A stretch of DNA of 64,000 bases from Warburgia ugandensis (GCA_035236585.1 CP141128.1:24457618-24521617), one strand, 5' to 3'. Positions 49,571 through 61,712 are shown, counted from the first letter of the stretch. Translations and numbers: made by a program. Notes: a model not told the origin generated them from the letters alone.

Positions 49571-49990
49571 TCAAGCCCAGGCTTCAAATGCAGTAGTTGA
49601 AGGTATTCTTTCTATCTATGATACACCTACTAAAGTTCTATTCGATACAGGCTCCACTCATTCTTTCATATCCCGGGAGTTTGCATCAACCTTGGACATT
49701 ATACCACAGGACCTGGACTTCACTCTAGAAGTCATGACTCCTGTAGGCTAGGCACTTCCCACCTATTCTTATCTCCAAGATGTTCCCATTTTGATCAAGG
49801 ATCATTTGCTACATGCCAATCTTATTCACTTAGATATGAATGACTTCGACGTCATCCTAGGTATGGACTGGCTAGCCTTTCATCAAGCCTTTGTTGATTG
49901 CAGCCAAAAATGTGTCACTTTTACCCTACCTAATGGAGACACTTTCACCCTCCAAGGAAGAAAGGATTATTCTGGAGCGTGTGTTATTTC
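49545..49990 (+). pseudogene. pol: Aspartic protease domain of family-A pol (broken)
   Basis: The retropepsin active-site motif LFDTGSTHSF lies with DTGS at 49644-49655, followed by the downstream GMDWL motif near 49860, typical of gypsy proteases. The protease would cut the gag-pol polyprotein during particle maturation. An in-frame stop at 49749-49751 (after TPVG) breaks the domain. The frame is offset from gag by the 1-nt loss near 49545. Confidence 0.85.
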
Positions 49991-50079
49991 TACCATGAAA
50001 GCAGTTAAGCACACTGCTCAGGGATGCCCCTTCTTCTTAGCTAAGATTGGATCTGTCGAGAGTCCCCTACCAAAGCTAG

Positions 50080-50860
50080 AGGATGTCGACGTAGGCCAAG
50101 AATTTCTTGACGTATTCCCTGAGGACTTACCAGGTCTACCTCCACCAAGAGAAATTGAGTTTATCATTGACCTTATACCCAGTACTTCCCCCATTTCCAG
50201 AGCTCCTTACCGAATGGCTCCTGCAGAAATAAAAGAACTGAAGACCCAGTTACAGGAACTACTTAACAACGGGTTCATACGACTTAGTGTATCTCCGTGG
50301 GGAGCTCCAGGCCTTTTTGTTGAGAAAAAGGATGGCTCCATGAGATTGTGCATAGACTATCGGTTGCTAAATAGGGTCACTATTAAGAGTAAGTACCCCC
50401 TTCCCCGAATTGATGATCTTTTCGATCAACTTCAATCAGCCAGAGTCTTCTCTAAGATTGATCTACGATCTGGATACCATCAACTTCGAGTTAGAGAAGA
50501 AGATATTCCCAAGACAGCCTTCAGGACTCGATATGTCCATTATGAATTTAGAGTGATGTCCTTTGGTTTAACTAATGCTCCAGCCGCGTTTATGGACCTC
50601 ATGAATAGGGTGTTTAAGGAGTACTTAGATAAATTCATCATAGTGTTTGTAGATGATATCTTGATATATTCAGAAACTCCTAAAGACGATAAGGAACATC
50701 TAAGGATAACATTAAGCACCCTACGAGCACACAAGTTATATGCAAAATTTAGTAAGTGTGAGTTTTGGCTGGAGAAGGTTAATTTCTTAGGACACATTAT
50801 TTCTCAAGATGGCATAGCAGTTGACCTCGCTAAGGTTGAATCAGTACAGAAATGGTAAAG
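50080..50860 (+). pseudogene. pol: Reverse transcriptase domain of family-A pol
   Basis: The longest open stretch of the plus-strand element (frame from 49791). It contains [54 protein letters not shown], the [15 protein letters not shown] box and the catalytic FVDD at 50646-50657, so the RT palm looks complete. The order and motif wording are typical of plant chromoviruses. The frame is closed by TAA at 50856-50858, after which the same frame continues into [11 protein letters not shown], so the stop is a point mutation and not the natural end. It would copy element RNA into cDNA. Confidence 0.93.
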
Positions 50861-51420
50861 ACCTAAGACAGTCACAGAAATAAGAAGCTTCTTAGGACTT
50901 GCCGGATATTACAGGAGATTCATCGAGGCTTTTTCACAAATTGCTTTACCTCTAACTAAGCTGACCAAGAAAGACACAAGATTTGAATGGACTGATAAAT
51001 GTGAGAAAAGCTTCCAGGAACTAAAGAGAAGGTTAACTACAGCACCTGTCCTTACCTTACCTTTAGGAAGTGGCGGATTTGAGATATATAGCGATGCCTT
51101 GTAACAAGAACTAGGCTGCATACTTATGCAACATGGGAAGGTAATTGCTTATGCTTCTCGGCAACTCAAGAAGCATGAAGTCAATTACCCGACCCATGAC
51201 TTAGAATTAGCAGCCATAGTCTTTGCCTTACGAATCTGGAGACATTATTTATATGGGAAAAAGTTTGAAGTTTTTACAGATCATAAGTCTTAAATATATC
51301 TTTTACCAACAAGACTTAAACATGCGACAAAGAAGATGGATGGAATACTTAAAAGACTATGACTTCTCCATTCACTATCACCCTGGAAAAGCTAATGTGG
51401 TAGCTGATGCATTAAGTAGA
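50861..51420 (+). pseudogene. pol: RT thumb/connection and RNase H of family-A pol (broken)
   Basis: After the stop at 50858 the same frame reads [19 protein letters not shown], then the RNase H domain with [20 protein letters not shown] and NVVADALSR. An in-frame TAA near 51102 replaces the Gln found in the minus-strand copy (DALQQ). Near 51288 two bases (AG) are missing compared with that copy, shifting the frame; the downstream piece reads open from 51223. RNase H removes the RNA strand during reverse transcription. Confidence 0.88.
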
Positions 51421-51639
51421 AAAACCCAGGGGATGTGTGCAAGTTTATTGACTAAGAGATGGAAGCTATTACAAGAAGTAATAACGTGGAAACCGGACAT
51501 AAGTAAGCACAAGATCGTTATGGCAGGTCTAACAATAAAGTCAGCTATTAATGAAAAGGTTAAGCAAGTACAGAAAGGAGACTCGGACATACAAGCTTTC
51601 ATAGGAAAACCAGGATTTACTAAAGGGGAAGATGGTAGC

Positions 51640-52330
51640 ATTTACATGCAAGGGAGATTAGTGGTACCGACTAATGAAGAATTAAGACAAGAAATCTTAA
51701 AAGAGGCTCATCGGTCTAAGTATACTATACACCAGGGAGGAACTAAGATGTATCAAGACTTAAAGAGACAATATTGGTGGGATGGTATGAAAAGAGACAT
51801 AGGGGAATTTGTGGCAAAGTGTCTAACATGTCAACAAGTAAAGGCTAAACATCAAAGACCTACAGGATTGTTATAACCCCTTGAGTTACCTGAATGGAAA
51901 TGGGACCATATTACCATGGACTTCATCGTAGGGTTACCCAGGACCTCTAAGGGTAATGACATGATCTGGGTAATTGTTGATAGATTGAGTAAGACAGCTC
52001 ATTTCCTTCCTATACGCCATACCCAATCCACTAACACCCTATCTCAGCTATACATCAAGGAGATAGTGAGCTTACATGGCATACCCCTTAGTATCACTTC
52101 AAATAGGGATAGTTGCTTCACTTCGCAACTCTGGAAGTACGTCCAAAAATCCTTAGGATCTTCCTTGAACTTTAGCACAGCCTTCCATCCACAAACCGAT
52201 GGACAGTCATAGCATACGATCCAGATAGTCAAAGATATGTTGCGAACCTGTGCCCTAGATTGGAAGTAGAGCTGGGATGAAAACCTACCTCTAGTAGAGT
52301 TCATGTACAACAATAGCTTTCAATCGAGCA
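51640..52330 (+). pseudogene. pol: Integrase zinc-binding and catalytic core of family-A pol (broken)
   Basis: The H2C2 zinc-binding region (EAHRSKYTIH to CLTCQQVK, ~51700-51845) is followed by the core beginning MDFIVGLP near 51916. Defects are visible directly: a TAA at 51874-51876 where the sister copy has Gln; Asn in place of the second catalytic Asp (SNRDS instead of SDRDS); and TAG at 52210-52212 at the position of the catalytic Glu (DGQS followed by stop where the sister has SERT). Another TAG lies near 52267. The protein would insert the cDNA into the genome; this copy could not. Confidence 0.9.
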
Positions 52331-52955
52331 TTGGCATGGCTCCGTACGAGGCGCTCTATGGGAGACCCTGTCAATCACCCACCAGTTGGAGTGAAGTTGG
52401 AGAGTCCAGGGTGCTCCTGTCCAAGCTGGTGGAGCAATGCGCCAAGAAGGTCAAACTCATAAGGGGACACCTCCTCGTAGCTCAAAGCCGGCAAAAGACC
52501 TATGCTGATCAAAGGAGGAGACCATTAGAATTCGACATAGGAGAGCACGTTTTCCCAAAGATATCTCCCTCTAAAGGAGTTATGCAATTCGATATCAAAG
52601 GAAAGCTTAGTCCGCATTACATAGGACCTTTTGAAATCCTGGAGAAAGTGGGAAAAGTGGCCTACAGGATCGCACTACCCCCTTAGCTATCTGAAGTGCA
52701 TAATGTATTCTATATATCTATGCTAAGGAGGTACATGCCTGACCTCGCTCATGTCATCAACCAGGTACCCATAGAGTTGACGGAGGGTCTCAAGCTAGAG
52801 ACAAGACCAGTTGAGATTCTAGATCGTAAGAGTAAGAAGCTGCGGAACAAAGACATACACTCAGTCAAAGTTTTGTGGAGAAATGTGCACATGGAAGAAG
52901 AGACTTGGGAACTGGAACTAGAAATGCGAGAAAAGTACCCCAAGATCTTTTGACT
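52331..52955 (+). pseudogene. pol: Integrase C-terminus and chromodomain of family-A pol
   Basis: The MAPYEALYGRP and HYIGPFEILEKVG segments lead to a chromodomain-like end (VEILDRKSKKLRNK, then VKVLWRN and EETWELELEMREKYP), finishing at the natural stop 52951-52953. A TAG at 52684-52686 (Gln in the sister copy) splits it. The chromodomain lacks some aromatic residues of canonical chromodomains, as is known for the Tekay-type group. The PPT lies about 40 bp downstream, so coding sequence runs almost to the LTR. Confidence 0.85.
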
Positions 52956-52991
52956 GTATATAGTGTTGAATTTCAGGGGCAAAATTCTCCT

Positions 52992-53004
52992 AAGGGGGTA
53001 AGAA
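52992..53004 (+). other. Polypurine tract of family-A element
   Basis: AAGGGGGTAAGAA immediately upstream of the 3' LTR. The identical motif lies at the same place in the minus-strand copy. Confidence 0.85.
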
Positions 53005-53380
53005 TATAATGACCCCATTTTTGTAACATTGAAATCCCGAGTAGATAATGAAAAGTTCACTTTTTGGAAATAAGGGTATTTTGGTCATTTCACTATTTAC
53101 CCTAACTAGACCTAGAAATTTGATCCTGATAATGGTACCATTAGGTGCATCTTGGAAAAAGGAATCCAACAAGACCAAAATCACCCAAAACAGAGTTAAA
53201 ATGAGCAAGTTATGGCCCTTTGAAGTTCAAGGGCAAAAATATAATTTAATTCAAAAACGGGTTTGGTATGAGAAAACAGGGACCCGTTTTGATATGGGCA
53301 CCCCTCTTCTTCAACCTCCTGGAGGGTTCTAGAACGGCAGTGTTTAGGGGAGAAACCACCGCCATTCTGGAGGTTTCTCC

Positions 53381-53399
53381 ACCGCCATTCAATGGCGGT
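53381..53399 (+). promoter_or_regulatory. Inverted repeat upstream of LTR-A TATA box
   Basis: ACCGCCATT and AATGGCGGT flank a single C, a perfect 9-bp inverted repeat about 30 bp upstream of the TATA box at 53431. Another CCGCCATT lies at 53359-53366. The 5' LTR has a mutated right arm and the minus-strand LTR a related arrangement. It is a candidate transcription-factor site by inference only. Confidence 0.45.
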
Positions 53400-53430
53400 A
53401 AGAACCCCCTCCAGAACCCTCTTCTAGCTC

Positions 53431-53438
53431 TATAAATA
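53431..53438 (+). promoter_or_regulatory. Putative LTR-A TATA box (3' LTR)
   Basis: TATAAATA in the same AGCTCTATAAATAGAGCTC palindrome as the 5' LTR. Confidence 0.6.
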
Positions 53439-55048
53439 GAGCTCTTGGGCGCCTCTAATGGCAGCCCAAAAGCTTGGGAGAAACCCATCGTGGAGAAGCA
53501 AACAAGAGGAGAAAACATGGGAAAAACCCGGCCACGAACCAGGTATGCCCAAAACCCCTCCAAACTCATCTCCCCCTTAGTCCTAGGCTAAGTTTCCCCA
53601 AGTTTTTGCATGAAAAATCATGCAAAATGGGGCTCTAGGGAGCCGCAAAGGACCCAAGGACGGTCCCTCGGGCGCACTGAATCGACAGGGTCAAACCAGG
53701 GCGTCCCTAGGATGCCCAGGTCCCCGTCAAACCAAAACACACCCCGTGCGTTGAGGAAACCCGCTGGGCGCGTCTGTGGACGTACCCACAGATGAGAATC
53801 ATGGGCGGAAGCCCGGTGCGTCTGCAGATGCCCCCGTTGGGGTGCACGCCGCTGACGCGGGACGCGTTAGTGTCCCGGCCTTCCACCTCTTAAAGGTCTT
53901 CTATGTACACTCGGTACTAAAAAGCCTATAACTTGAGTTCTAGGACTCTGACTATACCAAGGCCCAATTAGGGACCTTAGGAGACCCTTAGGCATGGGAA
54001 TGAACCCTTAATGCCTAAGTAGTGTGGTAAACTATTCTAAAACTTATAGAAATAGGCCAAGCTAACCTTGTCCCCCTAAACCATGTTCAGGAGCATACGA
54101 GGACAAGGGGATTAGTGCAATCTAGCCAGGTAGGTGCTCTATCACTACTAGACCTTTTGAAAGAACCCATGAGTGTTTTGAGAATGCATGTTTTAAGTTT
54201 AAGTTATATGACTTGTTTAGCATGACTTAATTTTATAAACGAATTCAGCATGCATATGACAAATACAATATGCATAGACATGTTTTGCAAACAATTCCAT
54301 ATATTGCATGATTTGTGAGCATTGAGTTTTTGAAAAATTGCATGTCCTTGAGGGTTACCAAAAGATGTTAGAGTACCCAAAAGACACTGGGTAGGCAATT
54401 GTGAGGGCCAGGCAGTTGTGAGGGACCTAAAGAGTGCAAGTTTTGAAAAAGAGGTTTTTGCTTGTTTGATCGTATATGATTTGGGCTAGTAAGCTCATGG
54501 GCGCTATGCCAAGAGGTCTGGGGTGGCTCCTAGCCTCTACCACTATTAGGTGGAATGGGTACCACGCCCAAAAAGGGCATGTCTCTACGTCAACTGCATG
54601 TGGTACAGGGGGCTACCACTGGTGTCACGGCACTGGGTCGATGTGTCATATGCCCCATGGAGGCTTACTAAGTATAGTATATACTCACCCAATCCTTAAC
54701 ATTTTTAATACACAAAGTAAACACTTAAGGACAAGATATACAACGATAGACCCGTGATAGAGAACGTCCAAACTAAGTACAAGTGAGTAAACCCCTACCT
54801 TATCTTTCAGTGTTACTTGATTGTAGTTACTCTTAGTAACTGAGGCTGTGACTAACACTTTCTTGGGAATAGAGTCAATTTAAAACTATGCCATGGCTGT
54901 ATGATTTGAAAATGTGTTTTGACACTCGGGGTTTTATATGAAAGATTTCTTTACACAAAGAAATTTTTTTTCATGCATTTCATATTTCTAAAATAAGAGA
55001 TCTCGCCTTTTTATCAAATTTGCATCATATAAAACCCAGGTCATCACA

Positions 55049-58000
55049 GTAAGGCACATTACTCAAAATGAAATCCTATACATGGTTGCCAGCAAAAGAA
55101 ACTATACTAAAATATATGTTCTCCCCACGTCCACATCAAACCAATACCGTAAGTACCATTTTCTGGTTCAAGTTGTCCAAGAAATGATGCCTTAATGTAA
55201 CATCTCAAGTTTTTAAAAAACCTTTTTATTTATTTTGAGTTGGAAAAACAGCAGGAATTTCCTTCATTCTAGAAAAACAGAGTTCAAAGTGATAATATAT
55301 AAGTAATTTTTAAAATTCATCAATTTCTTTCGAGGAGTTATGATGAAACTACCACGTATGTGGAAAATAATAATCTTTTAACCTATGATTGGATAGAGAT
55401 ACATACCATAAGATCTCCCATATAGTCACAATCCATTTGAATAGTTAGGATAATCATACTATAGTCATCGATGTGTCAACATAAGTCTTAAGTTAAGTGC
55501 ATTAGTCAAAATGAAATCCTATACATGAATGCTATCAAAAGAAACTATACTAAAATATATGTTCTCCCCACATCTCCATCAAACCAAAACCGTAAGTACC
55601 ATTTTCTGGCTCAAGTTGTGCAAGAAATGATGCCTTAATATAACATCTCAAGTTTTTCCAAACCTTTTGCTTTATTTTAAGTTGAAAAAACAGGTGGAAT
55701 TTGCTTCCTTCTAGAAAAATAGAGTTCAAAGTGATAATACATAAGTAATTTTTAAAATTCATCAATTTCTTTGAGGGTGTTATGGTGAAACCTCCACGTA
55801 TATGTAAAATAATAATCTTTTAACCTATGATTGGATAGAGATACATACCATAAGATCTCCCATAGAGTCACAATTTGTTTGACAAGTTAGGACAATCATA
55901 CTATAGCCAGCGATGTGTTAACATAAGTCTTAAGTTAATCACATTACTCAGAATGAAATCCTATACACGGTTGTTAGCAAAAGATACTATACTAAAATAT
56001 ATGTTCCCCCCACATGCACATCAAACCAATACCGTAAGTTGCATTTTCTAGCTCAAGTTGTCCAAGATATGATGCCTTAATGTAACATCTCAAGTTTTTC
56101 CAAACCTTTTGCTTTATTTTAAGTTGAAATAGCAGGAGGAATTTCCTTCATTCAAGAAAAAAAGAGTTCAAAGTCATAATATATAAGTAATTTTTAAAAT
56201 TCATCAATTTCTTTCGGGGAGATATGATGAAACCTCCACGTATGTGGAAAATAATAATCTTTTAACCAATGATTGGATAGAGATACATACCATAAGATCT
56301 CCCATACAGTCACAATCCATTTCAAATGTTAGGACAATCATACTATAGCCAGAGATGTGTTAACATAAGTCTTAAGTTAAGCACATTAGTCAGAATGAAA
56401 TCCTATACATGGTTGCTAGCAAAAGAAACTATACTAAAATATATGTTCTCCCCACATCCACATCAAACCAATACCGTAAGTACCATTTTCTAGCTCATGT
56501 TGTGCAAGAAATGATGCCCTAATGTAACATCTCCAGTTTTTCCAAACCTTTTTACTTATTTAAAGTTGAAAAAAGAGCAGGAATTTCCTTCATTGTAGAA
56601 AAACAGAGTTCAAAGTGATAATATATAAGTAATTTTTAAAATTCATCAATTTCTTTGGTGGTGTTATGGTGAAACCTCCACGTATATGTAAAATAATAAT
56701 CGTTTAAACTATGATTGGATGGAGATACATACCATATGGTCTCCCATACAGTCACAACTTGTTTGAAAAGTTCGGACAATCATACTATAGCTAGCGATGT
56801 GTTAACATAAGTCTTAAGTTATGCACATTACTCAGAATGAAATCCTATACACGGTTGCAAGCAAAAGAAACTATACTAAAATATATGTTCTCCCCACATC
56901 CACATCAAACTAATACCATAAGTTCCATTTTCTGGCTCAAGTTGTCCAAGAAATGATGCCTTTATGTAACATCTCAAGTTTTTTAAAAACCTTTTTATTT
57001 ATTTTGAGTTGAAAAAGCAGCAGGAATTTCCTTCATTCTAGAAAAACAGAGTTCGAAGTGATAATATATAGTTAATTTTTAAAATTCATCAATTTCTTTG
57101 GGGGTGTTATGGTGAAACCTCCACGTATATGTAAAATAATAATCTTTTAACCTATGATTGGACAGAGATACACACCATAAGATCACCCATATAGTCACAA
57201 CATGTTTGAAAAGTTAGCACAATCATACTATAGCCAGCGATGTGTTAACATAAGTCTTAAGTTAAGCACATTACTCAGAATGAAATCCTATACATGGTTG
57301 CTAGCAAAAGAAACTACACTAAAATATATGTTCTCCCCACATCTACATTAAACCAATACCGTAAGTACCATTTTCTGGCTCAGGTTATGCAAGAAATGAT
57401 GCCCTAATGTAGCATCTCCAGTTTTTCTAGACCTTTTTACTTATTTTAAGTTGAAAAAACTGTAGGAATTTCCTTCATTCTAGAAAAACAGAGTTCAATG
57501 TGATAATATATAAGTAATTTTTAAAATTCATCATTTTCTTTCGGGGAGTTATGATGGAACCTCCACGTATGTGGAAAACAATAATCTTTTAACTTATGAT
57601 TGGATAGAGATACATACCATAAGATCTCGCATACAGTCACAATCTGCTTGGAATGTTAGGACAATCATACTATAGCCAGCGATGTGTTAACATAAGTCTT
57701 AAGTTAAGCACATTACTCAGAATGAAATCCTATACATGGTTGCTAGCAATAGAAACTACACTAAAATATATGTTCTCCCCACATCTACATTAAACCAATA
57801 CCGTAAGTACCATTTTCTGGCTCAGGTTGTGCAAGAAATGATGCCCTAATGTAACATCTCCAGTTTTTCTAGACCTTTTTACTTATTTTAAGTTGAAAAA
57901 ATTGCAGGAATTTCCTTCATTTTAGAAAAACAGAGTTCAATGTGAAAATATATAAGTAACTTTTAAAATTCATCAATTTCTTTCGGGGAGTTATGATGAC

Positions 58001-59996
58001 ACCTCCACGTATGTGGAAAACAATAATCTTTTAACCTATGATTGGATAGAGATACATACCATAAGATCTCGCATACAGTCACAATCTGCTTGAAATGTTA
58101 GGACAATCATACTATAGCCAGCGATGTGTTAACATAAGTCTTAAGTTAAGCACATTAGTCAGAATGAAATCCTATACATGGTTGCTTGCAAAAGAAACTA
58201 TACTAAAATATATGTTCGCCCCACATCTACATTAAACCAATACTGTAAGTACCATTTTCTGCCTCATGTTGTGCAAGAAATGATGCCCTAATGTAACATC
58301 TCTAGTTTTTCCAAACCTTTTTGCTAATTTTAAGCTGAAAAAATAGCAGGAATTTCCTTCATTCTAGAAAAATAGAGTTCAAAGTGATAATATATAAGTA
58401 ATTTTTAAAATTCATCAATTTCTTTCTGAAAGTTATGTTGAAACCTCCACGTATGTGGAAAATAATAATCTTGTAACCCATGATTGGATAGAGGTACATA
58501 CCATAAGATCTCCCATATAGTCTCAATCCATTTGTATAGTTAGGATAATCATACTATAGTCATCGATGTGTTAACATAAGTCTTACGTTAAGTACATTAG
58601 TCAAAATGAAATCCTATACATGGATGCTAGCAAAAGAAGCTATACTAAAATATATGTTCTGCCTACATCCACATCAAACCAAAACCGTAAGTACCATTTT
58701 CTGGCTCAAGTTGTGCAAGAAATGATGCCTTAATGTAACATCTCAAGTTTTTCCAAACCTTTTGCTTTATTTTAAGTTGAAAAAACAGTAAGAATTTCCT
58801 TCATTCTAGAAAAACAGAGTTCAAAGTGATAATATATAAGTAATTTTTAAAATTCATCAATTTCTTTCGGGGTGTTAGGGTGAAACATCCACATATATCT
58901 AAAATAATAATCTTTTAATCCATGATTGGATAGAGATACATACCATAAGATCTCCCATATAGTCACAATCCATTTGAAATGTTAGGGCAACCATACTATA
59001 GCCAGCGATGTGTTAACATAAGTCTTAAGTTAAGCACATTACTCAGAATGAAATCCTATACGTGGTTGCTAGCAAAGGAAACTATACTAAAATATATGTT
59101 CTCCCCACATCCGCATCAAACCAATACCGCAAGTACCATTTTCTGGCTCAAGTTGTGCAAGAAATGATGCCTTAATGTAACATCCCAAGTTTTTCCAAAC
59201 CCTTTTATTTATTTTAAGTTGAAAAACAGCAGGAATTTCCTTCTTTCTAGAAAAACAGAGTTCAAAGTGATAATATATTAGTAATGTTTGAAAATTCATC
59301 AATTTCTTTGGGGGTGTTATTGTGAAACCTCGACATATATGTAAAATAATAATCTTTTAACCTATGATTGGATAGAGATACATACCATAAGATCTCTCAT
59401 ATAGTCACAATCCATTTGAATAGTTAGGACAGCCATACTATAGTCATCGATGTGTTAACATAAGTCTTAAGTTATGTACATTACTCAAAATGAAATCCTA
59501 TACATGGATACTAGCAAAAGAAACTATACTAAAATATATGTTCTCCCCATATCTACATCAAACCAATACCGTAAGTACCATTTTCTGGCTCAAGTTGTGC
59601 AAGAAATGATGCCCTAATGTAACATCTTATGTTTTTCCAAACCTTTTTAGTTATTTTAAGTTGAAAAAACAGCAGGAATTTCCTTCATTCTAGAAAAACA
59701 GAGTTCAATGTGATAATATATTAGTAATTTTTAAAATTCATCAATTTCTTTCAGGGAGTTATGATGAAACCTCCACATATATGTAAAATAATAATCTTTT
59801 AACCTATGATTGGATAGAGATACATACCATAATATCTCCCATATAGTCACAATCCGTTTGAATAGTTAGGACAATCATACTGCAGTCATCGACGTGTTAA
59901 CATAAGTCTTATGTTAAGTACATTACTGAAAATGAAATCCTATACATGGATGCAAGCAAGAGAAACTATACTAAAATATATGTTCTCCCCACATCT
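55049..59996 (+). repeat. Satellite array, block 3 (~441 bp monomers) and right end of the array
   Basis: About 11 monomers of the same family and orientation, resuming in phase with GCACATTACTC after the family-A element. Most carry the CCAGCGATG variant. Two adjacent monomers around 57.21-58.09 kb are near-duplicates (ACATCTACATTAAACC, CCAGTTTTTCTAGACC). The array stops inside a monomer: TTCTCCCCACATCTA at 59983-59996 is followed by non-satellite sequence. Confidence 0.95.
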
Positions 59997-60427
59997 AAAC
60001 TTATCCAAGCCCCTGTGCGTTTCTTGTATCTCTTGCTCTAGAACTGCCTGTAGTATCACCGAAAATGTTAGTTGTAGGGGATTGGACAAAATAACAGCCC
60101 ACATTAGGGTGAAAAACTAATACAAGCTAGAAGGCCTAAAATAGAGCATGCAACAGCATAAGTGTAATTGTCTGTCTACCTTTACATAAGTTCATATGTA
60201 GTTTCTAATGGAAAACTATATTAACACATATATGATAAAGATGCACAAAGATTGATGACTTCAAACCATCCATGAGGTTTTAAAGTAACTGATAAATTTG
60301 TCAAATCATTGTGCTTAAAACAAATCATGCCGTACCAAGGAACATAGCCCTCAATTCACAATGCACAAATCCATGTCTACATCGTCATGGAAAACTGATA
60401 GCTCCATTTCACAATGGTATACAGTTC

Positions 60428-60545
60428 TACCACCAAGGACCATTAGTGGCAAATTATCGTACCACCATGACCCTTAGTGGAATATTGTCCTACCATTGGG
60501 ACCATTGGTGGCATATCATCCTACCACCAAGACAATTAGTTTGAA
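60428..60545 (+). repeat. ~31-bp minisatellite, about four copies
   Basis: Units begin TACCACCAAGGACCATTAGT, TACCACCATGACCC, TACCATTGGGACC and TACCACCAAGACAATTAGT at 60428, 60460, 60491 and 60522. A degenerate earlier unit may precede them. Confidence 0.85.
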
Positions 60546-60869
60546 CTCTAGACAATGAACAGCATGCCCAACATGCTAACAACATACAAACACCTATGTT
60601 GGTAGGGACCTACCATGACCTACTGACAACTACTGTGGTCTCTATGTCTACTTGTGGATACTTACATGAACCATGACTCATCGAATTTTATGGGGGCTAC
60701 TCGGCTACCTCTCAGAGCACTTCCCCATGAGAAGATGGTCCTACTACCCGCATCTCCATCACAGTGTTGATATTAATATCATCTCAAAGGTCAGTGGCCA
60801 ACTACACCTTCTAACACATGGTCTTCAGGACTTATGAGACATTGACTCAGTGCACTTGCCAAGCAATCT

Positions 60870-61140
60870 AAGACTTAAGACACTCTCAGAGTGCCTAGCC
60901 AAAAATATAGATCAAATCCATATTCACAAGGACTTACAGCTGCTCGTAGAGAGCTAGCTAAGTATCAACAAAATTGCATCTATTAGGGCTTACGCCCACT
61001 CATAGAGTGCCTGCTAAAAGCATTGATGAAATCCATAATCAAAAGGGCTTATAGCTACTCGTACAGTGCCTACCTAAGTATTGACAAAATTGAAAACTGG
61101 TGGCTTGTAAAACTAATCCAAATTTATGGCTCACCCCACA
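60870..61140 (+). repeat. ~56-59 bp degenerate minisatellite, four to five copies
   Basis: The GGCTTA-type motif recurs at 60931, 60987, 61046 and 61102. Each is followed by a CTCGTAGAGTGCCT-like stretch and a CTAAGTATTGACAAAAT-like stretch. Copies are well diverged, so the array is old. Confidence 0.75.
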
Positions 61141-61712
61141 CTTGTGGTGCTTGCCAAGTATCGATGAAAATAATGTCTTTAGGCCTTGTCCCAATCCATG
61201 AACCCATTGATTCAAATCATGATGATCTCTAAATCATGAATGTGATAGTGTCATGCAGTACCATCCTGTGTCTGGTAGTGCAAAGTATTTAGTTAATCCA
61301 ATTATAAACTTATGGTGTAGTCATTGAGTTGGCGTTGCCCTCTACGTAGTATTAAGAGCTAGATGTCTTATTGCAGGAATGCGTGTTTTTAATTTCATCT
61401 CTATTATCATGCTTAGTATGTATTATGCATGCCATTATTATTTTCATGCCTTCCTTAACAATCCCTTAATGCTTATCATAGGGTTTCTTGTTTAATAATT
61501 ATCTTTTAACTAGTCCATCCTTCAAAGTTATTAGCTATAACGTACTTAGGTTTGGACTCAAGGAATAGTTAAGTGTTTTAGCCTCCTTTCAATTTAAACA
61601 TCACGAGGAAGTTAAGTGCTAAGTTCTAAATGGGCTATTGCTTGGTGCTTAGGTATAAGTGCCTTAAGTTGTTGAAGCTAAGGCATAATAGGATGTCTTT
61701 TCATGTGTCATG

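Larger units (their letters stand above)
41485..55048 (+). mobile_element. Full-length, inactivated Ty3/gypsy chromovirus (family A) with nested solo LTR
   Basis: 5' LTR 41485-43982, PBS 43985, gag from 48551, pol to 52955, PPT 52992-53004, 3' LTR 53005-55048. Without the nested family-B LTR (44026-48448) it is about 9.1 kb. Flanking pentamers GTTAA and GTAAG occupy the expected target-duplication positions but differ at two bases. The order gag-PR-RT-RH-INT-chromodomain defines a chromovirus, and the motif style suggests the Tekay/Del lineage. The LTRs differ at about a dozen of the first ~165 aligned bases, mostly transitions, so the insertion is not recent. Confidence 0.92.
53005..55048 (+). 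mobile_element. 3' LTR of family-A chromovirus (2,044 bp, deleted)
   Basis: Starts TATAATGACCCC (the expected TG has become TA) and ends CCCAGGTCATCACA. It aligns along its length with 41485-43982 but lacks segments matching about 42430-42570 and 43235-43605, and has small insertions near 54225-54270 and 54400-54425. The deletions do not touch the promoter region. Confidence 0.92.

Noticed and set aside
1191..59996. CRISPR array
   Set aside because: Repeats are ~441 bp, head to tail, without unique spacers and in plant-type DNA; there are no cas genes.
1191..59996. CENP-B-box or telomere-type motif in the satellite
   Set aside because: No match to the CENP-B box core or to (TTTAGGG)n was seen, so a centromeric or telomeric role is not asserted.
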